This document shows positions 35,472 through 44,243 of a DNA stretch of 64,000 bases, piece after piece. The position numbers were made by a program, and so were the translations under genes. The notes beneath the pieces were generated by a model. The model was not told the DNA's origin. It searched no databases and worked only from the letters and a program-made list of their open reading frames with translations. The DNA comes from Nostoc linckia NIES-25 (GTDB lineage: Bacteria > Cyanobacteriota > Cyanobacteriia > Cyanobacteriales > Nostocaceae): NCBI RefSeq assembly GCF_002368035.1, contig NZ_AP018222.1, positions 2,382,471-2,446,470 of the forward strand, read 5' to 3'. Position 1 is the first letter of the stretch; each line of letters begins with the position of its first letter.

Positions 35472-38400
35472 TCAGCTACACTCTCGACTCATCACTAATT
35501 GTCCATTCGCTAGTCGATACACTCCTTCTGGTTCAACAATCAAATCGCCCTTTTTCCATTGACTAGTTACACTATCATTGGCAACATTCTGTACATCACC
35601 TGTAGGATAAGTTGAAGCTGAAGCATCCCCAGGACGAGATTGTAAACCACCAACACCTGTGATTAAAAAAGTACCTTCTTGCTTGGGACTACGGGCAATA
35701 CAACTATTAGCAATCAGCGCATTAGTATCAATGGGATTATCTTGTAATTCGGTGAGGCTGTTTTGGATAAAAGTGATATCAGGCACACCAATGATATTAC
35801 CAGAAATTACACCAGTAGCATTAATGTCAGAACGATTATTATTATTTAGTGACTGAAGACTATTTCTGTCAGCTAATGTTTGTGTAGGGTTATAGAGAGA
35901 ATCACTAAACAAAGCAGGAGTTTTAAAAGTAATATTACCGCCTTGACCCTCTGGTGCAAAAGCGAGAATGTCGCTATCTTCTAAAGCGATAATGGTGTCA
36001 GCATTGAGGCTGATATCACCTCCAGTTGCTTGCCCTGTAGATAAGTCGGTACGAATATCACTATTATTGCGTAGACTAATATTTCTTGCAGTAATATTAA
36101 TATCACCACCGCTTGATTTTTCAGAACTTGCACTGACTAAACTATTATTCGCACTGTAATTACCTTTAGCAATAATATTAATATCACCTGCAATACCTTC
36201 TCCTTCACTGCGTGCAAAAACTCTAGCATCATTAGCTAGATTTAAGTTATTTGTGGATAAATATATTGTCCCCCCATTACCATTAGAGTTTGCTGTTGTA
36301 GTTGTAAATATACCGCTAACTGAGCCAAAAATAGTAATTTCATTTGTAGCATTGATCTTAATACTACCAGCATTGCCACTACTGTTAGTTCTTGTCAAAA
36401 CTTGCCCTCCAGTAAATGCTTGAAATACACGAGTATTAATGGCGATTTCACCTCCATTATTAGAATTACTAGTATCTGCCCTGACATTCCCGTTGTTTTC
36501 TAAGCGAAAATAATCTGTGTTAACTACAATGTCTCCTGCCTGACCGATACTTCCCTTACCATTTTGAGTAGATAATAAGCTAGTAAATCCATTGGCATTA
36601 GTTCCGGAAATTATTAGAGCATCAGTAGCATTTATAAAAATAGTTCCTCCCTTACCTTGTCCTCCAGGGAGATTTTCTGTTGACCCACTAATCTCTGCAA
36701 TAATTTGACTGCCATTATTTAAAGTTAATCTTGATGTCTGAATTGTAATCTCACCGGCATTACCCGCCCCACCTTCTCTGATCTCACTAGAAATATCAGC
36801 ATTATCAAGAACTACACCATTTTTGCTGTTAACAAGAATTTTCCCTCCATCACCTGTGCCAAAGCTTGCAGTATTAATACCTCCATCTGTTAATTGTAAA
36901 AAGTTAGTATTAATAGTTATATCGCCTGCATTACCAGTATCGCTCGCAGCATTTATTTCTTTACTACTATTCCATAATATTTGTTCTGCATCAATAGTAA
37001 TATCACCTCCATTACCTCTTGTAGGTGAATCAGTGCTAAAAGCAGAAATAAAAGAATTATCTTCTGCATTCAGTTCTGTAGCTTTAATATTTATATTTCC
37101 TGCACTCCTACCTTGAATATTAATTGCTGATATATTAGAATCATTATTCAGACTCAAGCGATGAGTAATAATTGATAAATTACCCGTATTTTCTAGTTCT
37201 AAAGTACTTGTATCAATAGAAGCTCGATCGTTCAAAATAATTGATTCATCAGTTTGAATATTCACATTTCCACTTCTACTTGCTAACAAGCTAGTGTCTT
37301 GAAGTAAAATATTTTTTGCCCGAATATTAATACCACCAATACCTTGATTGTTGATTGTGCTATTTTCACCAGACAAAGTAATTGTATCCTTAACTGTGAT
37401 ATCAATAGGATTTGTGTTACTATTGATTCCATCTGCAAAAATTCCACTACCTATAATTTCTAATGATTTGGCAGTAATATTTATATTTCCTGTGTTGCCT
37501 GTTTCCACTCCTATATTACCAATAAGACTTCCATCTTCTAAGCTAACAATTCCATCAGCATTAATTAAAATATCACCTCCTTGAATTTGAGATGAACCTG
37601 GGTTGGTTCTACCTGTATAGATATTGCTATTAACTAATTTAAGATTATTGGTATTCACTACAATATCACCGCCAATTGCACCAAAAACAGCAACGAGAGA
37701 TTGATTTCCAAGTGATATATCTGTTTTTGCTACATTATCAGGAAAACTCAGGCTGAAATTGCCGCCATCAATATTCAGTCCTACTGTTCCAGGTGCAGTT
37801 AATCCACCAATTTCGACTCTACCATCTTGTGCTATAGTTCGGCCTCCATCCATTAGAATTCGACCTGTAGATTCAAGTGTAGGTGACACACGACCACCAA
37901 GTAATATTAAACTTTTATTGTTACGAACTGCCAAAGTTCCTTGATTTTCAATTGAGCTTGTACTTTGAACAGCAATTTGGTTAAACAAAAATGCTGTAGG
38001 ATTAATACTGAGTAAAGTATTGTCTGGTGTAATTGGTGAAGTTAGGGAAAATTCAGCCCCGCCAGGAAATTGAATTGCATTAGCTGTGGTAGCTACAAAG
38101 GAACCACCGATATTTAATCTGGCATTTTCTCCAAATATAATACCATTGGGATTCATCAAAAATAAATTAGCAGCACCTTGGGCATAAATCAACCCTTGAA
38201 TATCAGATGTTGTCCTGCCAGTTATTCGCGCAAATATATTGATAATGCTGGAATCATTGAGAAAAATTCCCCCACTGCCATTAGGAATACTAAAACTGCT
38301 AAAACTATGAAATAGATTTGTATTACCAATAGTTCTTCCACCTTCAATAAAATAAAATGGGTCATTCTCTATAACTTGTGTTCCCAATGTCTCATCAGCT

Positions 38401-38495
38401 GTAACTTGAGCCAAGGCGTTGATATTGGTTGTCAAAGCAAAGCTCAGGATTAGCCCAAAAGTTAAGCGTAATTTTGAATAATACTGGTTAGTCAC
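35472..38495 (-). CDS. TpsA exoprotein 3 (filamentous haemagglutinin-like, TPS domain)
   Basis: 1007 residues, GTG start at 38495. Signal peptide to about residue 30 (INALAQ), TPS domain with NPNGI at 115-119, central beta-helix repeats (GDI.INT, GNAG.I.I), then the shared C-terminal block ending SREC. It is the shortest of the three paralogues; length differences fall in the central repeat region. It is separated from tpsA2 by the M10 protease gene and has its own upstream spacer (38496-38786), so it is probably transcribed separately. The spacer contains GAATTCAG heptamers and a TAACGCACC repeat but no copy of the 19-bp motif. Confidence 0.9.
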   Translation of the reverse strand: MTNQYYSKLRLTFGLILSFALTTNINALAQVTADETLGTQVIENDPFYFIEGGRTIGNTNLFHSFSSFSIPNGSGGIFLNDSSIINIFARITGRTTSDIQGLIYAQGAANLFLMNPNGIIFGENARLNIGGSFVATTANAIQFPGGAEFSLTSPITPDNTLLSINPTAFLFNQIAVQSTSSIENQGTLAVRNNKSLILLGGRVSPTLESTGRILMDGGRTIAQDGRVEIGGLTAPGTVGLNIDGGNFSLSFPDNVAKTDISLGNQSLVAVFGAIGGDIVVNTNNLKLVNSNIYTGRTNPGSSQIQGGDILINADGIVSLEDGSLIGNIGVETGNTGNINITAKSLEIIGSGIFADGINSNTNPIDITVKDTITLSGENSTINNQGIGGINIRAKNILLQDTSLLASRSGNVNIQTDESIILNDRASIDTSTLELENTGNLSIITHRLSLNNDSNISAINIQGRSAGNINIKATELNAEDNSFISAFSTDSPTRGNGGDITIDAEQILWNSSKEINAASDTGNAGDITINTNFLQLTDGGINTASFGTGDGGKILVNSKNGVVLDNADISSEIREGGAGNAGEITIQTSRLTLNNGSQIIAEISGSTENLPGGQGKGGTIFINATDALIISGTNANGFTSLLSTQNGKGSIGQAGDIVVNTDYFRLENNGNVRADTSNSNNGGEIAINTRVFQAFTGGQVLTRTNSSGNAGSIKINATNEITIFGSVSGIFTTTTANSNGNGGTIYLSTNNLNLANDARVFARSEGEGIAGDINIIAKGNYSANNSLVSASSEKSSGGDINITARNISLRNNSDIRTDLSTGQATGGDISLNADTIIALEDSDILAFAPEGQGGNITFKTPALFSDSLYNPTQTLADRNSLQSLNNNNRSDINATGVISGNIIGVPDITFIQNSLTELQDNPIDTNALIANSCIARSPKQEGTFLITGVGGLQSRPGDASASTYPTGDVQNVANDSVTSQWKKGDLIVEPEGVYRLANGQLVMSRECS

Positions 38496-38786
38496 AATTC
38501 TATTTAACCGCTTTTAACGCTGTAATTAAAGACGTAAAAATAGTAGCTTGTTTCAAATGACATGTAAATATAGGAGAATTCAGAATTCAGAATTAATAAA
38601 TCTTAAGTATGGTAGGTTATACCGTAGGCTAACGCACCGTCAACAATTCAAGGTGCGTTGCGCTATCTCACAACACACCTGACATCAAATTTATATTTAT
38701 TCACTATAAATTGAACTTTTAGCACCGACTTACTTAAATGCCCCGATCGCTGATTTCTAATAAATCGATTAAAGAGCGATCGCACT

Positions 38787-39296
38787 TTATTCTTTTGGCT
38801 GTAAACCCAACTCACAAATTGTTTTTGCTTCATCAACAGAGTAACTTTGACCTAAATCTATTTGTGATTCTTTGCACCAGCCCTGTCTAAACCACTCATA
38901 GAGAACGGTTTCGGTCGAAGTTCCGGAGACAAATTGCTGGGTTTGTTTTTTAGATGGTCCTTCTGTATTAGGGCTACATTTTTTGCTTCTCCATCCGTTA
39001 CCTTCTAGCCATGTTGTCTCACTTGCACCCAAATCAATTAAGTAACGTCCATTAGATTCTGATACTGATTTAGCCACATATTTTTGAGTAATTAAACGTT
39101 GAACGCACTCAGCCAAACTAGTTTTTTGACATTCAGCTAATGCCGCATCTGCTGAGATACCTAAATTAGTATATTCTTTAATGCATTGCAGATATGCTGC
39201 TTCTTGTGCTTGAACTAGTGTTTCACCGAAGGGAATGCCACTAAAGAATATTATGACTGTGGTAGTCATGAGTACTTTGTGCAATTTATTCATCAT
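38787..39296 (-). CDS. Small exported cysteine-containing hypothetical protein
   Basis: 169 residues; not recognised as a named family. A hydrophobic N-terminal segment (about 8-28, ending LVQAQ) looks like a signal peptide. The mature protein has six Cys (LQCIKEY, AECQKTS, AECVQRL, KKCSP, GWCKES, TICELG), enough for three disulfides, and the duplicated LGISADAALAECQK / YSVDEAKTICELG pattern suggests a helical repeat. It is divergent from the TPR-CHAT gene, sharing a 231-bp control region that contains site 3 of the 19-bp motif. A role as an accessory or substrate of the exported CHAT protease is possible but is inference. Confidence 0.65.
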   Translation of the reverse strand: MMNKLHKVLMTTTVIIFFSGIPFGETLVQAQEAAYLQCIKEYTNLGISADAALAECQKTSLAECVQRLITQKYVAKSVSESNGRYLIDLGASETTWLEGNGWRSKKCSPNTEGPSKKQTQQFVSGTSTETVLYEWFRQGWCKESQIDLGQSYSVDEAKTICELGLQPKE

Positions 39297-39377
39297 GATT
39301 TGTGAGAAAGTAATTTTTACCTCTTATATATTTACTTCATAAATAAAATCTGAAGAATACTTAATAATGTTGTAGCA

Positions 39378-39396
39378 ATTGCAGAAAACTACATAG
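39378..39396 (+). promoter_or_regulatory. Shared 19-bp motif, site 3 (upstream of TPR-CHAT gene)
   Basis: ATTGCAGAAAACTACATAG, 132 bp upstream of the CHAT gene and 82 bp from the divergent 169-aa gene. A second shared 13-mer, ACTTACGTAAATA (39428-39440), also has a counterpart ACTTACGTACATA at 19418-19430 near site 1. Confidence 0.5.
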
Positions 39397-39527
39397 CCAA
39401 CATGCCTGAAATTTGCTATGGCTAATTACTTACGTAAATATTCTTGCAATGAGTTGACAAATATACAATTCATCTGATTTTATTTTTAATAAGCCTATTT
39501 ATAATCACTATTAACCTTTGTTTTACC

Positions 39528-42218
39528 GTGGTCAAAAAATTTTCTAAATCAACTACTCATTATTGGTTAACAATTCTATTTTTTGTCAGTTTCACGTTTT
39601 GTGTTTGGTTGAATAATGTGCAGTTGACAAACCCACAAATAAGTATCGGTAAGTTAGTCCAAGCTCAAACTCCCAATGCTGATGAATTGATTAACAAAGG
39701 TGTTGAAAGCTATAAAGCAGGAAACTTCCTTGCTGCGATTCAATCTTGGGAAGCAGCTTTAGAGTTATACGAACAAAAGAAGAACTATAATAATGTGGCG
39801 ATCGCCAATGAAAATTTAGCACGAACTTATCAACAATTGGGTCAAAACGAGCAAGCCTTGAATTATTGGGAGAAAGTGAATAATTACTATCTCTCTCAAC
39901 AAAACTGGCAAAAAGTAGGGCGAACCTTAACAGAGATAGCGCAAGCTTATAGTAATTTTGGACAAACAGAAAAGGCAATTAATTTTTTATGTGGTGTTGA
40001 TGCCAAAAATATCGAAAAACTAGCGTGTCAGCAAGGTAGTGCATTACAAATAGCTTTGCAGCAACAAGATAAAACAGGAGAAATTGCAGCATTAGGAAGT
40101 CTTGGCGAAGCTTATCGGCTGCGAGGCAATTATGATATAGCAATTCAATATCTCGAAGCTGCTAAAAAAACTAATAATCAAACATATAATTTTGCCATCC
40201 TCAATAGTTTAGGAAATGCTCGCGCTAGCCGCGCCCAACTTTGGAATTTACGCGCCAAATCTGCTCAACAACAAAGTGTTGATAAAGCTAGTGAGTTCCA
40301 GCAAAAAGCAAACAATGATTATCAGCAAGCACTGACATATTTTCAATCAAGTCTCAAAGAAGCTCGTCAACAAGATAATAAATCTGGTGAAATCCGCAGT
40401 CTGCTCAATCTGATTCAGCTTTTTTATCACTCGAAAACCATCAGTTTAATATCTCAAGATAGGTTAGACGCAAATATCGAAGAAGCTTTAGAACTGTTGG
40501 ATAGATTACCTGATTCTGTTAATAAAGTCTATGCAGCGATCGATTTAGCTAATTTGCCTGCTGTTGATGAAGAATTAACTTCGCCATTAACTCAATGTTT
40601 TGCAAAGCCAAAATTAGCAAATGCCCAAGCAAAGGAATTACTCGATCGAGCTATCAAAATTTCTCAAAGGCTGCAAGATTCCCGTTCTGAATCTTATGCT
40701 TTAGGGGTGCTTGGTCACTTCTATGAATGTCAAGAAACAAATCCTCAACTAGCTTGGGAATTAACTAATAAGGCTATTTGGTTAGCAGATCAAAAATTAA
40801 AAGCTAAAGATAGCTTATATTTATGGGAATGGCAAGCGGGAAGAATTTTAGAAGCACAGAATAAAAATAATCAAGCACTTCCTTTTTATCAACGAGCCTA
40901 CACTACACTAGAACAATTACGCAACGACATTCTCATTGCAGACCGAGATTTTCAATTTGATTTTCGTGATATCATCGAGCCAGTTTATCGTCAACTAGCA
41001 CAACTGCAATTAGAATTTGCTTCAGCAAATAATACTAGCAATAAACAACTTAGTAGCCCAAATTTAAATGCTGCCTTAACTACAATAAATTCCCTAAGGC
41101 TAGCAGAAATCCAAAATTACTTTGGGAATGATTGTATTTTAAGTGCCATTAATAATAATAATGTCACCGAAGTCGTAGCAGACAATACTGCATTTATTAG
41201 TTCAATCGTCCTCAAAGAGAAGACAGGGTTTATCTTAATTCTACCCAATCAAGAGAGGCGTTTGCAATGGATAGATAAAAGCCGGGAGACTCTAAGAAAA
41301 GAAATTAATAACTTCCGTGAAGGCTTAAGTAAAGGCAAGCGAGATGTTAACTATAATACCAAAGATGCAGCAAATCTTTATGAATTAATTATTCGCCCCT
41401 TTGAAGAAGATTTAAATGCTCAGAAAGTTCAAACTTTAGTATTTATCCAAGATAGCTTTTTGCGTAATGTGCCAATGGCTGCACTTTATGACAAAAATGG
41501 CAAGAAATATTTGATTGAAAAATATGCGATCGCCACTACTCCCAGCTTACAATTAACTTCAACGCAAAAAGTCAATATCAAATCAAGTAGAGCTTTAGTT
41601 TTAGCTGTCAGTCAAGAAGCGAAAATCGACAATCGATTATTCGATCCCTTAACGAATGTTCCGTTAGAAATTAAGATACTCCAAGAACAATTTGCAAATA
41701 CTAAAAAGCTAGAAAATCAAGAGTTTACAGTTAGTAATTTAGAAAAAGAAATTCAAAACACAGCCTACCCAATTATTCACGTTGCAACCCACGCCCAATT
41801 CGGCACAATTCCCGAAGATACCTTCCTCGTCACCGGAAATAATGACAAACTCACAATTAACCAACTTGAAAAATTGCTGCGTCAAACTAGTAATAGTTCT
41901 AACTTAGTTGAATTATTAGCACTCACCGCTTGTCAAACAGCAGTTGGCGATGATAGATCAACTTTAGGGTTAGCGGGTGTAGCGTTACAAGCTGGTGCGA
42001 AAAGTGCAATGGCTTCATTGTGGTCTGTCGGGGATGAGTCTACAGCCAATTTAGTAGCAGAGTTTTATAGTAAGTTACGCGAATCAAAAATGAGTAAAGC
42101 ACAAGCTTTACAAAGCGCCCAATTAAAACTGATTAATGCCAAAGAAACGGTAATTGACATCCAATATAATCATCCTTATTATTGGGCACCATTTATTATT
42201 ATTGGAAATTGGCTGTAA
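39528..42218 (+). CDS. Exported TPR-CHAT protein (caspase-like protease)
   Basis: 896 residues, GTG start. An N-terminal hydrophobic segment (about 13-29) followed by KLVQAQT suggests a signal peptide or anchor. Residues about 50-470 contain TPR-type helical repeats (NKGVESYKAGNFLAAIQSWE, YQQLGQNEQALNYWEKV, YRLRGNYDIAIQYLEAA). The C-terminal 300 residues form a CHAT domain with His in HVATHAQFG (His755) and Cys in LALTACQTAVGD (Cys802), the expected caspase/separase-type dyad. CHAT proteases cleave specific partners and TPRs usually bind them. It closes the two-partner secretion cluster, so the TpsA proteins or TpsB are plausible partners. The gene carries site 3 of the shared motif upstream. 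Confidence 0.9.
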   Translation: MVKKFSKSTTHYWLTILFFVSFTFCVWLNNVQLTNPQISIGKLVQAQTPNADELINKGVESYKAGNFLAAIQSWEAALELYEQKKNYNNVAIANENLARTYQQLGQNEQALNYWEKVNNYYLSQQNWQKVGRTLTEIAQAYSNFGQTEKAINFLCGVDAKNIEKLACQQGSALQIALQQQDKTGEIAALGSLGEAYRLRGNYDIAIQYLEAAKKTNNQTYNFAILNSLGNARASRAQLWNLRAKSAQQQSVDKASEFQQKANNDYQQALTYFQSSLKEARQQDNKSGEIRSLLNLIQLFYHSKTISLISQDRLDANIEEALELLDRLPDSVNKVYAAIDLANLPAVDEELTSPLTQCFAKPKLANAQAKELLDRAIKISQRLQDSRSESYALGVLGHFYECQETNPQLAWELTNKAIWLADQKLKAKDSLYLWEWQAGRILEAQNKNNQALPFYQRAYTTLEQLRNDILIADRDFQFDFRDIIEPVYRQLAQLQLEFASANNTSNKQLSSPNLNAALTTINSLRLAEIQNYFGNDCILSAINNNNVTEVVADNTAFISSIVLKEKTGFILILPNQERRLQWIDKSRETLRKEINNFREGLSKGKRDVNYNTKDAANLYELIIRPFEEDLNAQKVQTLVFIQDSFLRNVPMAALYDKNGKKYLIEKYAIATTPSLQLTSTQKVNIKSSRALVLAVSQEAKIDNRLFDPLTNVPLEIKILQEQFANTKKLENQEFTVSNLEKEIQNTAYPIIHVATHAQFGTIPEDTFLVTGNNDKLTINQLEKLLRQTSNSSNLVELLALTACQTAVGDDRSTLGLAGVALQAGAKSAMASLWSVGDESTANLVAEFYSKLRESKMSKAQALQSAQLKLINAKETVIDIQYNHPYYWAPFIIIGNWL

Positions 42219-42324
42219 TCGGCTATAGGAGACCGATTTGATTTATGAAAATTGATACGCTATTAAGTTTCAAAAATCAAATATGAGTCCTATATTCCAC
42301 ATTTAAACTCAATAAGGTTCAGTT

Positions 42325-42702
42325 AAGATCCCCCCGCCTACGGCGACCCCCTTAAAAAGGGGGTAAAAGAAGGTTGTCAAGCCTTTTTAAGGCAGGGCTG
42401 TTTCATTTCCTAAAATACAGCGTATTTCGGGTAAATGAAGTACACTCTTAGGGGCACAATATATTGTGCCCCTACGATTATCTGTACCTAATCAAGTTGC
42501 AATGTGCTGTAGGTAAAATTGCAAGATTCAGAGAGATAAAAATTGAGAGCAAGCGCACAATTATAGTAAAAAATTTTTGGGACTTCAACCAAATATGCGA
42601 TTTTTATTTGCGCCTTTGCGTAAGATTATCCTCTTAATAAATCCCCAAAAACAACGAATGAAACAGCCCCCTTTTTAAGGGGGGTTGGGGGGATCTTCAA
42701 GG
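42325..42702. repeat. Composite inverted repeat element
   Basis: The left end AAGATCCCCCC and GGGCTGTTTCATT (42395-42407) are mirrored by AATGAAACAGCCC (42657-42669) and GGGGGGATCTT at the right end. The 13-bp GGGCTGTTTCATT repeat is perfect. The interior contains a palindrome (42450-42473) and a CGCCTTTGCG repeat. No ORF; it fills most of the 574-bp spacer. Confidence 0.55.
42450..42473. repeat. Perfect 24-bp palindrome
   Basis: AGGGGCACAATA followed by its exact inverse TATTGTGCCCCT. A member of the GTAGGGGC palindrome family also seen at 19345, 46409 and 51548. Confidence 0.7.
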
Positions 42703-42792
42703 AATATACGTTAACTGAAGCGAATTTTTTAGCTTGCTCAATTGATTCTGATTTCTGAATTCTGACTCCTGAATTCTTCTTCAACATCTAGC

Positions 42793-43917
42793 TTATATAA
42801 TTTTATCTTCCTTGCCAGCTGCAAAATTAGCAAAACGCTCTGCTAAGGGTGGTACGATAACAAGCGGGTTGCTAAATCCAGAAAACATATGAATGTTTTC
42901 AAATCCAGGAATAGCACCAATTAAAGGAATTTGATTGTTACTAAATGCCACTAAGCAATGATGCCAAGTTCCTGGTAAATTCCCCAAAGCTGGTAACACT
43001 TCCCCAACAGTTTCTCGCAACCATCGTTCGCTAGCCTGTGAGTTTACCTCAGCATTAGGATCTGTAAGAACGCGGCTAATTTGACCCAAACGCAAGCTAC
43101 CATCTTGAAACTGAATTGCACCAGCATCTAAAATTGCTGGTACTGGTTCGTTACCCGGTTCATCCCACAATCTATCGACTTGAGTAGATTGTGCTTCTAA
43201 TTGAAACCGTTGCCCATTTGCTGGCATAACTAAGGTGCGTAACCTCACATCAACTGGTGCAGTTTCAATTATTTCTGCGTGGGTAAAATATATTTTAAAA
43301 GCAATACCAGCAGATTTTAATAGTTGGCGGCTAAGTCCACCCGCACAGATGACGACATTTGCACTGTGGTAAGTTGCATTGCTGGTTTGTACGCCATTTT
43401 CCAATATCTGCAATACTTTGTTAACTTCCACTTCACCTCCACTACGCAAAAAAGCTTGAATGTAAGCTTGTGCAGTTTTTTGGGGATGAATATGGGCGTG
43501 TTTAACAGTTAAAGCACCAGATATCGTCTGTTGATTTATTAGCGGTTCTAGTTCGCCAGCTGCTTCTGGGGTGAGTAAACGCGGTACAACAGCACAATTA
43601 CTATATAATGCAGCGATCGCCTTTGGGTCACTAGCTGCTGAAATAGTTAGTAATAGATCTAATTCCCGAAATTCGATATCAGCGTCTAACTCTTGAGATA
43701 GGATATGATAGCGAGCGATCGCATCTTCACACAATTGCCGAGTTGCTGGGGTAGTACCTGACCAATAAGCAAGCCCACCATAACTATAGCGAGTAGCATT
43801 CTCTGGTGTTTCATATTCTTCCACCAAAAGTACGCTAAAGCCTGCCTTACTTAACTCATAAGCAAGCGTAGCACCAGTAATCCCACCACCAACCACAATC
43901 CAGTCGTAAGTTTTCAT
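42793..43917 (-). CDS. FAD-dependent oxidoreductase of the DAO (glycine/D-amino acid oxidase-like) family
   Basis: 374 residues, typical size. The N-terminal dinucleotide-binding motif is VVGGGITGATLAYEL (about 7-21). An internal ICAGGLSRQLL segment fits the second FAD contact, and the C-terminal NQIPLIGAIPGFENI followed by MFSGFSNPL fits the closing FAD-binding region of DAO-type enzymes. It presumably oxidises an amine or amino acid in the cytoplasm; the substrate cannot be read from sequence. Minus strand, ATG at 43917, without operon partners closer than 300 bp: the 2OG oxygenase gene further downstream in coordinates is on the same strand, separated by repeats. Confidence 0.82.
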   Translation of the reverse strand: MKTYDWIVVGGGITGATLAYELSKAGFSVLLVEEYETPENATRYSYGGLAYWSGTTPATRQLCEDAIARYHILSQELDADIEFRELDLLLTISAASDPKAIAALYSNCAVVPRLLTPEAAGELEPLINQQTISGALTVKHAHIHPQKTAQAYIQAFLRSGGEVEVNKVLQILENGVQTSNATYHSANVVICAGGLSRQLLKSAGIAFKIYFTHAEIIETAPVDVRLRTLVMPANGQRFQLEAQSTQVDRLWDEPGNEPVPAILDAGAIQFQDGSLRLGQISRVLTDPNAEVNSQASERWLRETVGEVLPALGNLPGTWHHCLVAFSNNQIPLIGAIPGFENIHMFSGFSNPLVIVPPLAERFANFAAGKEDKII

Positions 43918-43995
43918 AATAAGACCAAAGAATTCAGAATTCAGAATTCAGAATTTAGAAATCAGAATTAGTCTGTGTTGAAAATTGGGAACCGC

Positions 43996-44080
43996 CACAA
44001 GATGTAGAGACGTTGCATTCACAAGATGTAGAGACGTTGCATTCACAAGATGTAGAGACGTTGCATTGCAACGTCTCTAC
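43996..44080. repeat. Triple 24-bp tandem repeat ending in a palindrome
   Basis: The unit CACAAGATGTAGAGACGTTG plus CATT is repeated exactly three times (43996-44019, 44020-44043, 44044-44067). The last copy fuses to an inverse, so GTAGAGACGTTGCA (44052-44065) and TGCAACGTCTCTAC (44067-44080) make a 14-bp hairpin with a 1-nt centre. GAATTCAG heptamers flank the block at 43930-43970 and 44214-44240. Confidence 0.8.
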
Positions 44081-44243
44081 AAGGATTTTGATACACGTAC
44101 AATCGTTTTTATAAATAAAATCAGCAACGCCGTTCCCTGTTCCCTAGTATATATAGATTTGCTGCGGTGTTCGCTGTTTATTTATTCGCCACTCAAACTA
44201 CAATTCCCAAGCTGAATTCTGACTCCTGACTTCTGAATTCTAT

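Noticed and set aside
43996..44080. Possible CRISPR array
   Set aside because: Units are contiguous 24-bp tandem repeats without spacers, only three copies, and no cas genes.
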